Below the pieces are notes generated by a model. It was not told the DNA's origin, ran no database searches, and saw only the letters and a program-made list of their open reading frames with translations. This document shows, piece after piece, positions 40,251 through 48,159 of a stretch of DNA of 56,775 nucleotides. The DNA is taken from positions 1-56,775 of the forward strand of contig CAZKVC010000016.1 in assembly GCA_964556115.1 (NCBI GenBank). Direction: 5' to 3'. A program made the position numbers and the translations under genes. Within the stretch, counting starts at the first letter, position 1. Each line of letters begins with the position of its first letter. Source of the DNA: Parvularcula sp964556115. Its GTDB lineage: Bacteria > Pseudomonadota > Alphaproteobacteria > Caulobacterales > Parvularculaceae.

Positions 40251-41630
40251 GTGAAGAAGCTGGAGAACAGGGGAGCCATTCTGGGGCTCCTGACCTTGGT
40301 CTACGCGTTCAATTTCATCGACCGGCAGATCGTCGGCGTGCTCGCGCCCTTCATCCAGGGGGAGCTGGGGCTTAGCGGAACGCAGATCGGGCTTCTGACG
40401 GGCGGTCTGTTTGCGATCTTCTACACCTTCATCGGCATCCCGATCGCTGGCTTCACGGACAACCCGAGGACCCTGCGAATCGGCAGCAAGGCCATCCGCT
40501 TCGACCGGGTCACGATCATCGCGATTGCGCTCGGGACCTGGAGCTTCTTCACCATGGTGACGGGCTTCGCCAATGGTTTCCTCGCGCTCGCACTCCTCAG
40601 AATCGGCGTTGCCATCGGTGAGGCGGGATGCAGCCCGCCCAGCCACTCGCTGCTCTCGGATCTCTACAAGCCGCGCGAGCGGGGCAAGGCGCTGGCGACC
40701 TATGCCCTCGGCATCCCCTTCGGCATCATGACCGCCTATTTCGTCAACGCCTTCTTCGTTTCAGGCGGCACGGTGGATTGGCGGATGGCGTTCATCGTGG
40801 TCGGCTTCGCGGGCCTCCCGATCGCCTTCCTGGTCAAGCGCCTCGTGCCCGAGCCCGAGCGCGGGCGCATGGACGGCGGAGGCAAGGTCACGCCCCTTCC
40901 GTTCAGGGAAGGCCTCAAGCGCCTCGCCGGCGTGCCGAGCTACTGGACCATGGCCCTGGCGATCGCCTTCGCCAGTTTCGGCTCCTATTCGGTCAGCAAT
41001 TTCGTGATGGCCTACATCGTCGGCGTCCCCGGTGAGATGCCGGGGCAGTTCTCCGAGCTGCCGCTGGTCTGGCTCCTGATCGGGCTCGGGGTCGGGAACG
41101 CGATCTTCTATGCTTCGGGCACCTATCTCGGCGGCGTGGTCGCGGACCATTTCGGGCAACGCAATGTCGGTGCCTATGCGCTCGTGCCCGCCATCACCAC
41201 GGCCATCGCGGCGGTTATCATCGCGATCGGCTGGATGAGCCAGTCCCCGGTGGTCTTCTTCATCGCCCTTTCGGCGCACATCTTCTTCCTCGGCTTCTAT
41301 CTCGGGCCGAGTTTCTCAGTGGCCCAGAACCTGGCGGGCGTTTCGGTGCGTGCCACCTCCACGGCCGTGTTCTTCTTCGTCCTGAACCTGATCGCCCTCG
41401 GCGGCGGTCCGACGACCACGGGCTTCCTCTGGGACGTCTTCGCCGCAAGCTCGGGCGACATGCTGACAGGGCTTCGGACCTCGCTGCTGTGGCTTTCGGT
41501 GCCCTTCGGTCTCGCCGTGCTCCTGTTCCTCGTTTCGGCGAAGCTGCTGCCGAAAGACTGGGCCAAGGCGCAGGCGGCGAACGAGCCAGCGGCCGAACCG
41601 CCGGTCGGGGCCGAAGGTGCGCGCGCATGA
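40251..41630 (+). CDS. MFS transporter (Spinster-like)
   Basis: This 459-residue membrane protein has 12 predicted spans. The first, FNFIDRQIVGVLAPFIQGEL, and the loop GEAGCSPPSHSLLSDLY with KPRERGKALATYALG are typical of the Spinster-like branch of the major facilitator family. The C-terminal tail is alanine- and proline-rich. GTG 40251 has GAGGGCGG 5 bp upstream; the longer frame overlaps the divergent gene. The substrate is not known. Confidence 0.9.
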   Translation: MKKLENRGAILGLLTLVYAFNFIDRQIVGVLAPFIQGELGLSGTQIGLLTGGLFAIFYTFIGIPIAGFTDNPRTLRIGSKAIRFDRVTIIAIALGTWSFFTMVTGFANGFLALALLRIGVAIGEAGCSPPSHSLLSDLYKPRERGKALATYALGIPFGIMTAYFVNAFFVSGGTVDWRMAFIVVGFAGLPIAFLVKRLVPEPERGRMDGGGKVTPLPFREGLKRLAGVPSYWTMALAIAFASFGSYSVSNFVMAYIVGVPGEMPGQFSELPLVWLLIGLGVGNAIFYASGTYLGGVVADHFGQRNVGAYALVPAITTAIAAVIIAIGWMSQSPVVFFIALSAHIFFLGFYLGPSFSVAQNLAGVSVRATSTAVFFFVLNLIALGGGPTTTGFLWDVFAASSGDMLTGLRTSLLWLSVPFGLAVLLFLVSAKLLPKDWAKAQAANEPAAEPPVGAEGARA

Positions 41631-41762
41631 CCGGGCCGGGTGCGGCGATCTGCAGGCCCCAGTATCCGGGCATCTTGGTACCAAAGAACGCCGAGAGCGG
41701 CGGAAAAGTACGATTTCAGGTCGTCGTGACGGTCTGTTCACGATGACTGCGTAAAACCTCTG

Positions 41763-41791
41763 CTTGTAACGAACGGGTAGAGTCCCGAAAT
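41763..41791 (+). promoter_or_regulatory. Candidate heat-shock (sigma32-type) promoter before lon
   Basis: cttg (41763-41766), 17 bp, cccgaaat (41784-41791). This resembles the alphaproteobacterial sigma32 pattern (CTTG ... CCCCATnT or similar), about 100 bp before the lon start. Lon is often heat-induced, so the position makes sense. Two mismatches to my recollection of the -10. Confidence 0.3.
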
Positions 41792-41894
41792 CGTTAGTGT
41801 CGTCGCGTCCCAGTTCTATTCCCACCGCGGCGGTGGTCGGGATCTCGCCATGTCACGGGAGATTCCGCCGGAGACTGCCGAAAGGAGTTCCTTC

Positions 41895-44312
41895 ATGGGT
41901 GATGAAGCCCGGACTTATCCAGTTCTGCCCCTGCGCGACATCGTCGTGTTTCCCCATATGGTCGTGCCGCTTTTCGTCGGCCGCGACAAATCCGTCCGTG
42001 CCCTCGAAACGGTGATGGAAGCGGATCGCGAGATCCTGCTGGTCGCCCAGAAAGATGCGGGTAATGACGACCCCACCGAAGACGACATCTACAAGGTCGG
42101 TGTCATCGCGCGGGTCCTGCAGCTTCTGAAGCTGCCGGACGGTACGGTCAAAGTGCTCGTCGAAGGCGCGCGCCGCGCCGAAATCCAGAGCTATACGGAC
42201 GAAGACAGTTTCTTCGAGGCCGAAGCGTCCGAGCTTGACGAAGAGGAAGGCGAAGACGCCGAGGTCGAGGCCCTGGCCCGCTCGGTCAACGCTCAGTTCG
42301 AAAGCTATGTGAAGCTGAACAAGCGTGTCTCGCCCGAGGTCATCGTCTCGATCGGCCAGATCGACGACGCGTCCAAGCTTGCCGACACCGTCGCGTCGCA
42401 CCTCAATCTGAAGATCGCCGAGAAGCAGGAGCTTCTCGAGGTCACCTCGATCCCGCAGCGCCTCGAAGCCGTCTACGGCTTCATGGAAGGCGAGATGTCG
42501 GTGCTGCAGGTCGAGAAGAAGATCCGTGGCCGCGTCAAGCGCCAGATGGAGAAGACCCAGCGCGAGTATTATCTCAACGAGCAGATGAAGGCGATCCAGA
42601 AGGAACTCGGCGACGGCGACGAGGGCAAGGATGAGCTGACCGAACTCGAAGAGAAGATCGAGGCGACCAAGCTCTCCAAACCCGCCCGCGAGAAGGCCCA
42701 GGCCGAGCTCAAGAAGCTTCGCCAGATGTCGCCCATGTCGGCGGAAAGCACGGTCGTGCGCAATTATCTCGACTGGCTGCTGTCGATCCCCTGGGGAACC
42801 AAGGGCAAGGTGAAGGCCAATCTCGACAAGGCGCAGGAAGTCCTCGACCGCGACCACTATGGTCTCGACAAGGTCAAGGACCGCATCATCGAATATCTCG
42901 CCGTGCAGAAGCGTACCGGCAAGCTGAAGGGCCCGATCCTCTGCCTGGTCGGACCGCCCGGCGTGGGCAAGACCTCGCTCGGCAAGTCCGTGGCCGAGGC
43001 GACCAACCGCGAATTCGTCCGTGTGTCGCTCGGCGGCGTTCGTGACGAAAGCGAAATCCGTGGTCACCGCCGGACCTATATCGGCTCCATGCCCGGCAAG
43101 ATCATCCAGTCGATGAAGAAGGTGAAGAAGACCAATCCGCTCTTCCTCCTCGACGAGATCGACAAGATGGGCCAGGACTTCCGGGGCGATCCGTCCGCGG
43201 CGCTTCTGGAGGTGCTCGACCCGGCGCAGAACGATACGTTCTCGGATCACTATCTCGAGGTGGACTATGACCTCAGCGATGTGATGTTCGTGACCACTGC
43301 GAACTCGCTGAATATGCCGCAGCCGCTTCTCGACCGGATGGAGATCATCCGCATCCCCGGCTACACCGAGGACGAGAAACTCGAGATCGCCAAGCGCCAT
43401 ATCATGCCGCGCCTCCGCAAGGAGCACGGGCTGAAGGAAGATGAATGGCAACTTACCGATGCCGGCCTGATGAAGCTTATCCGGCTCTACACGCGCGAAG
43501 CAGGCGTACGCTCGCTCGAGCGTGAGCTTGCCAATCTCGCCCGCAAGGCGGTGACGCAGCTCGAGCGCGGCACCGAGCAGGGTGTGAAGCCGGAGACCAT
43601 TACCGTGGACGAGAGCAATCTCGGCGATTTCGCCGGTGTCTCGAAGTTCCGCTACGGCGAAGTCGAAGGCGACGATGCGGTGGGTATCGTCACCGGCCTC
43701 GCCTGGACCTCCGTGGGCGGTGATATTCTCAAGATCGAAGGCGTCACGATGCCCGGCAAGGGGCGCATGACCCCGACGGGCAACCTCAAGGATGTGATGA
43801 AGGAAAGCGTCTCGGCCGCCGCTTCCTATGTGCGCAGCCGCGCCGTGGAGTTCGGCATCGAACCGCCGATCTTCGAGAAGACCGACATCCACATCCACGT
43901 TCCGGAAGGTGCGACGCCCAAGGATGGCCCCTCGGCCGGTGTGGCGATGGCGACCGCGATCGTCTCGGCGCTGACGGGCATTCCGATCCGCAAGGATATC
44001 GCCATGACCGGCGAGATCTCGCTCCGCGGACGGGTGCTCGCCATCGGCGGGCTGAAGGAGAAGCTTCTCGCGGCCACCAGGGCCGGGGTGAAGACCGTCC
44101 TCATCCCGGAAGAGAACGAGAAGGACCTCGCCGACGTTCCGGACAGCATCAAGGAGAGGATCGAGATCATCCCGGTCGAGCATGTTGACGAAGTTCTCAA
44201 GCACGCTCTGACTGGTCCGCTGACCCCCATCGAGTGGGATCCGGCGGCGGAGGCCCTCAAGGCGAAGGGTCCGGGCGAGAACAATGATGGCGAGTCCGTG
44301 CTGACCCACTGA
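41895..44312 (+). CDS. lon: ATP-dependent protease Lon
   Basis: Degrades misfolded and regulatory proteins. The 805-residue protein has the N-terminal LON substrate domain (starting RTYPVLPLRDIVVFPHMVVP), an AAA+ module (GPPGVGKTSLGKS, FLLDEIDKMGQD), and a C-terminal Ser-Lys protease with PKDGPSAGVAMATA (Ser) and a Lys in IRKDIAMTGEISLRG. AAAGGAG stands 7 bp before ATG 41895; an ATG 15 codons upstream lacks such a site. A strong terminator follows. Monocistronic. Confidence 0.98.
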   Translation: MGDEARTYPVLPLRDIVVFPHMVVPLFVGRDKSVRALETVMEADREILLVAQKDAGNDDPTEDDIYKVGVIARVLQLLKLPDGTVKVLVEGARRAEIQSYTDEDSFFEAEASELDEEEGEDAEVEALARSVNAQFESYVKLNKRVSPEVIVSIGQIDDASKLADTVASHLNLKIAEKQELLEVTSIPQRLEAVYGFMEGEMSVLQVEKKIRGRVKRQMEKTQREYYLNEQMKAIQKELGDGDEGKDELTELEEKIEATKLSKPAREKAQAELKKLRQMSPMSAESTVVRNYLDWLLSIPWGTKGKVKANLDKAQEVLDRDHYGLDKVKDRIIEYLAVQKRTGKLKGPILCLVGPPGVGKTSLGKSVAEATNREFVRVSLGGVRDESEIRGHRRTYIGSMPGKIIQSMKKVKKTNPLFLLDEIDKMGQDFRGDPSAALLEVLDPAQNDTFSDHYLEVDYDLSDVMFVTTANSLNMPQPLLDRMEIIRIPGYTEDEKLEIAKRHIMPRLRKEHGLKEDEWQLTDAGLMKLIRLYTREAGVRSLERELANLARKAVTQLERGTEQGVKPETITVDESNLGDFAGVSKFRYGEVEGDDAVGIVTGLAWTSVGGDILKIEGVTMPGKGRMTPTGNLKDVMKESVSAAASYVRSRAVEFGIEPPIFEKTDIHIHVPEGATPKDGPSAGVAMATAIVSALTGIPIRKDIAMTGEISLRGRVLAIGGLKEKLLAATRAGVKTVLIPEENEKDLADVPDSIKERIEIIPVEHVDEVLKHALTGPLTPIEWDPAAEALKAKGPGENNDGESVLTH

Positions 44313-44334
44313 CGAATAATTCGCCGACTACGGA

Positions 44335-44360
44335 AAAAGGCGGGCTTCGGCCCGCCTTTT
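44335..44360 (+). terminator. Rho-independent terminator of lon
   Basis: aaaaggcgggc, loop ttcg, gcccgcctttt (perfect 11-bp stem with T-tail), 23 bp behind the stop. Confidence 0.95.
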
Positions 44361-44607
44361 CTTTGCTGTCATCTTTGTCCCGGAGCTGTGAATTCGGGTT
44401 CCTGCGCGGCGCTCCGCCGCATGCAGCAAGGGCTGCAGCGGACCCGAACGGCAAGGTTCGGCCAGTGACGGGCTTTTCTTCCCCAAAGCACTGAAACCAT
44501 GAGCTCTCAAACCCGTTGCCTTGGCAGCGGAGGCGTTTTGCCTCGGCGGGGCAGCGCGGACCGATCGAGGTCATGCGCGCCCGGAAACGCAGAAATTCGG
44601 AGGTCCT
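44361..44607. other. Region between lon terminator and the OB-fold gene
   Basis: About 250 bp without a gene. The in-frame extension of the next gene into this region has no ribosome binding site. No promoter motif is clear enough to name. Confidence 0.4.
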
Positions 44608-45681
44608 ATGACTTTGAAAACCCTTCTTCTCGCATGCACCTCGTCGGCGCTCCTCGTCGCTCCGGCCGCAGCGCAATCGCCCTACAGTTCGCAGGAAGGC
44701 GGTTTCCTCAGCCTGTCCGGTACGGTGAACAGCGTCGATGACGACAGCTTCACGCTCGATTATGGTCAAGACACTGTCGAAGTCGAATTCGAAGATGCCG
44801 GTTGGGACTTCGATGCCGGTGAGATGCTGTATGCCGGTGACGAAGTGATGGTCTACGGCACGGCCGATGACGACTTCTTCGAAGGGCGTGTCATCGAAGC
44901 CAACACGGTCTTCATCCGCGACCAGTCGATGGTCTACAGCTCGGAAACCGATCTGCCGACCGCATATCTTATCGATATGGGTCCGTCTGGCGACATGACC
45001 GGCACCACCGTTTCGCTCGAAGGCATGGTCACCGATGTGAGCGACCGCGAGTTCACGCTCGACGTCGATGGCACGGAGATTTCCGTAGACACCATGTCGA
45101 TGAGCTACAATCCGCTCGACCGCGAGGGCCGTCAGCAAATTCAGGAAGACGACCGCGTGACGGTCGTGGGTCAGATCGATGACGCTCTCTTCGATGAAAC
45201 GGAGCTCAGCGCGACCGCGATCTTCTCGAACGAAATGAGCAGCAACAGCAATCGCAACAGAAGCTCGATGATGTCCAACCGCTCGAACCGGGGGGATGAG
45301 CGTTCGAGAGACCGCGATGATCGCGAAGACCGAAGCAACCGGTACAGCAATCGCGATGATGACAACGAGCGCTCCAGCCGCCGCAATGATCGCGAGAACA
45401 ACCGCGACATGGACCGTCGCCGCAGCAACCGCGGCAACGCCAGTGAAGAGATGTTCAACGAGAGCGAGTTCGCCATGCTCGATGCCAATAACAATGGTGT
45501 CGTCACCCAGAGGGAATATGTGCGCCGGACCGCCGATCTCGAGAACATCACGCGCTCGGAAGCACGCGAACTCTTTGCAGCCATCTCAGGCGATGACGAC
45601 GAGCTGACCCGCCGCGAGTTCCTCGATCCGGACCCCGAGAGCGAGCGTCTGTTCGAACGCGTTCTTCGCCTCAACAACTAA
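44608..45681 (+). CDS. Exported protein with two OB-like modules, an Arg/Asn/Asp/Ser-rich linker and EF-hands
   Basis: This 357-residue protein begins with a signal peptide (cleaved near PAAAQ, 19-23). Two similar modules follow, about 33-105 and 133-207, each opening with a (S)LSGTVNSV or (S)LEGMVTDV strand and an acid-rich middle. They resemble the small bacterial OB-fold or DUF5666 type. Residues about 210-280 are low-complexity (R, S, N, D). The end holds an EF-hand loop (DANNNGVVTQRE, 292-303) and a weaker one (ISGDDDELTRREF). Calcium binding at the surface is likely. ATG 44608 has CGGAGG 6 bp upstream. No family assigned to the whole. Confidence 0.75.
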   Translation: MTLKTLLLACTSSALLVAPAAAQSPYSSQEGGFLSLSGTVNSVDDDSFTLDYGQDTVEVEFEDAGWDFDAGEMLYAGDEVMVYGTADDDFFEGRVIEANTVFIRDQSMVYSSETDLPTAYLIDMGPSGDMTGTTVSLEGMVTDVSDREFTLDVDGTEISVDTMSMSYNPLDREGRQQIQEDDRVTVVGQIDDALFDETELSATAIFSNEMSSNSNRNRSSMMSNRSNRGDERSRDRDDREDRSNRYSNRDDDNERSSRRNDRENNRDMDRRRSNRGNASEEMFNESEFAMLDANNNGVVTQREYVRRTADLENITRSEARELFAAISGDDDELTRREFLDPDPESERLFERVLRLNN

Positions 45682-45703
45682 GCGGCCCTGATCCGCTCTC
45701 CCG

Positions 45704-45738
45704 GAAGGGGGCCTGCAGCTTCGGCTGCGGCCCCCTTC
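45704..45738 (+). terminator. Hairpin terminator behind the OB-fold gene
   Basis: gaagggggcc and ggcccccttc pair, with a second inner stem gcagc/gctgc around ttcg and a single bulged base. Followed by cgctttg; a moderate terminator. Confidence 0.75.
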
Positions 45739-45822
45739 GCTTTGTGGTCCGGCCCAGAGACCCTGCGCTTTCCTTCGGCAGCGCAGGGGTCTATCAGGCC
45801 CATTCGCTGAAGGAGCCTCTTG

Positions 45823-47172
45823 ATGGTCCAGGTCCGTTTCGCGCCGTCACCCACCGGCAAACTGCATGTCGGCAATATCCGCGCGGCGCTGTTCAACTAC
45901 CTCTTTGCCCGTGCCCAGGGCGGACAGTTCCTGCTGCGTTCGGATGATACCGACCAGGCCCGATCGACCAAGGCTTTCGAAGACGGCATCCAGGCCGACC
46001 TGAAATGGCTCGGCATCGAACATGACGACTTCGCCCGTCAGTCCGAGCGTTTCTCGGTCTATGACGACGTGTCGGAGCACCTGAAGGCCGAAGGCCTGCT
46101 CTATCCCTGCTACGAAACTGCGGACGAGCTCGACCGCAAGCGCAAGCTCCAGCGCGCCCGGGGCCTGCCGCCCGTCTATGACCGTGCAGCGCTCGAGCTG
46201 ACGGACAAGCAGAAGGCCGAATACGAAGCCGAAGGCCGCAAGCCGCACTGGCGCTACAAGCTGAAGCGGAAGGAAGTTTCCTGGGATGACCTCATCCGTG
46301 GACCGCAGGCTTTCGATACCGGGACCATGTCCGACCCCGTCCTGATCCGCGAGGACGGCAATTATCTTTATACGTTGCCAAGCTGCATCGACGATGTGGA
46401 TTTCGGTATCACCCATGTGGTGCGCGGCGAAGACCACGTGACCAACACCGCTGCGCAGATCGAGATCTTCGAAGCGATCATCGCCTATCGCGGCGAGGGC
46501 AAGGTGCCGTCCTTCGCGCACCATTCGCTTCTCGTCGGTAAGGACGGCGAAGGCCTCTCCAAACGCCTCGGCTCGCTGTCCATCGAAGGGATGCGCGCCG
46601 AAGGGATCGAGCCCCAGGCGATCACCAGCCTCCTCGCAAGGCTCGGAACCAGCCAGCCGGTCGAGCCGGTCCTGGCCATGGAAGAGCTTGCCGACGGCTT
46701 CAGCTTCGACATTCTCGGCCGGGCGCCGGCACGCTTCGATCCGGAGGAGCTCAGGCTCCTGAACGCCAAGGTGCTGCACGCCATGCCCTATGAGATGGTG
46801 CAGCCCCGCCTCGAAAAGCTCGGGGTTTCGGAAGTGCTCTGGCACGTCGTCCATGGCAATCTCGACGCGCTCGAAGAGGCCGCGGTCTGGCGCGAGATCG
46901 TCGAGCAGGAGATCAATCCGGTGATCGACGAAGAGGATCGCGATTTTTGCGCCCTGGCGGCTCAGAAGACCGAGCAAGGCACTGGCGATCAGGAGGGGTG
47001 GTCCGCCCTTGTCGGCGCGCTCAAGAGCGAAAGCGGACGCAAGGGCAAGGCGCTCTTCATGCCGCTGCGCAAGGCGCTGACCGGACAGCCGCGCGGGCCG
47101 GAGATGCCCGAGCTTTTTGCGCTTCTGGGAAAACAGAAAGCCGCCGCTCGGCTTCGCGGCGAAAGGGCTTAG
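45823..47172 (+). CDS. gltX: Glutamyl-tRNA synthetase
   Basis: Charges tRNA-Glu (and in many alphaproteobacteria also tRNA-Gln) with glutamate. The 449-residue class I enzyme has VRFAPSPTGKLHVGN (HIGH motif as HVGN), RSDDTDQARS, and LSKRLGSLS in place of KMSKS, plus the anticodon-binding C-terminal helices. It is a little shorter than the main GltX of about 470 residues and may be the second copy (GltX2) seen in this class. ATG 45823 has AAGGAG 9 bp upstream. Confidence 0.94.
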   Translation: MVQVRFAPSPTGKLHVGNIRAALFNYLFARAQGGQFLLRSDDTDQARSTKAFEDGIQADLKWLGIEHDDFARQSERFSVYDDVSEHLKAEGLLYPCYETADELDRKRKLQRARGLPPVYDRAALELTDKQKAEYEAEGRKPHWRYKLKRKEVSWDDLIRGPQAFDTGTMSDPVLIREDGNYLYTLPSCIDDVDFGITHVVRGEDHVTNTAAQIEIFEAIIAYRGEGKVPSFAHHSLLVGKDGEGLSKRLGSLSIEGMRAEGIEPQAITSLLARLGTSQPVEPVLAMEELADGFSFDILGRAPARFDPEELRLLNAKVLHAMPYEMVQPRLEKLGVSEVLWHVVHGNLDALEEAAVWREIVEQEINPVIDEEDRDFCALAAQKTEQGTGDQEGWSALVGALKSESGRKGKALFMPLRKALTGQPRGPEMPELFALLGKQKAAARLRGERA

Positions 47173-47241
47173 GTCTAAGGCGTCATGCAAAGGCGGCTTC
47201 CGGCCGGGGTGTCGGCGCCGCCGAACCCTGAGGAGCTGCCC

Positions 47242-48153
47242 ATGACCCTAGCCGCCGATCACCCGCTTGCATCTTCCGGGACGCTCGAAACAACGATCAT
47301 TCCGCGTGCGAAGGATCTCGGGGGTTTCTCCGTCCGCCGCTCCCTGCCGACGGCCCAGCGGCAGATGGTGGGGCCGTTCATCTTCTTCGATCAGATGGGT
47401 CCGGCTGATTTCGCGGCCGGGCAGGGGATTGAGGTGCGGCCGCATCCGCATATCGGCCTCGCCACGGTGACCTATCTCTTCGACGGCAGGATCAGGCACC
47501 GCGACAGCCTCGGCACGACGCAGGACATCACCCCCGGCGCGGTGAACTGGATGACGGCCGGGCGCGGCATCACCCATTCGGAGCGCACCCCGGACGACCT
47601 CAAAGGCAAGACCCACGGCATGTCGGGCATCCAGACCTGGATCGCGCTTCCCAAGCAGCTCGAGGAACGCGACCCCGACTTCGTTCACCATGCCGAGGGC
47701 GATCTTCCCCAACTTTCCGGCGAAGGCATTGAAGGACACCTTATCCTCGGCGATGCCTACGGATCATCCTCGCCGGTCAGAACCGCTTCTGAAACTCTCT
47801 ATGCGGATATTCGTCTGACACCGGGCACCCGTTTTCCGCTCCCTTCCAACCATGAAGAGCGGGGCATCTATATCATCGAGGGCTCGGTCCGCTTGTCCGA
47901 CAAGACGGTGCCAAAAAACCAGATGCTGGTCTTTGGCGATGGCGATCACGCCGTCGAAGCGGGTTCCGAAGGCGCGCACATCATGCTCTTCGGCGGCGCG
48001 ACGATGGACGGTCCGCGGCATATCTGGTGGAACTTCGTGGCCAGCGACAAGGGCATGATCGAGGTCGCGAAGCGGGAATGGAAGCAGGAGGGCCATGGCC
48101 GCTTCGCCCTGCCGCCCCATGACGATGGCGAGTTCATTCCCATCGAGGACTGA
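47242..48153 (+). CDS. Pirin family protein
   Basis: This 303-residue bicupin has the pirin metal site RPHPHIGLATVTYLF with HRDSLG and a further H in GITHSERTP; all four usual ligands are visible. The C-terminal cupin starts near residue 180. Pirins bind iron and some act as quercetinases or regulators; the role here is open. ATG 47242 has GAGGAG 7 bp upstream. It ends 6 bp before the convergent pbpC. Confidence 0.93.
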   Translation: MTLAADHPLASSGTLETTIIPRAKDLGGFSVRRSLPTAQRQMVGPFIFFDQMGPADFAAGQGIEVRPHPHIGLATVTYLFDGRIRHRDSLGTTQDITPGAVNWMTAGRGITHSERTPDDLKGKTHGMSGIQTWIALPKQLEERDPDFVHHAEGDLPQLSGEGIEGHLILGDAYGSSSPVRTASETLYADIRLTPGTRFPLPSNHEERGIYIIEGSVRLSDKTVPKNQMLVFGDGDHAVEAGSEGAHIMLFGGATMDGPRHIWWNFVASDKGMIEVAKREWKQEGHGRFALPPHDDGEFIPIED

Positions 48154-48159
48154 GCTGTC

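Noticed and set aside
41853..44309. 818-residue open frame on the minus strand antisense to lon
   Set aside because: It mirrors the lon codon pattern; GC-rich coding DNA often leaves the opposite frame open. There is no domain, and lon itself is beyond doubt.
45847..47190. 447-residue minus-strand frame antisense to gltX
   Set aside because: Shadow of a certain gene; no family resemblance.
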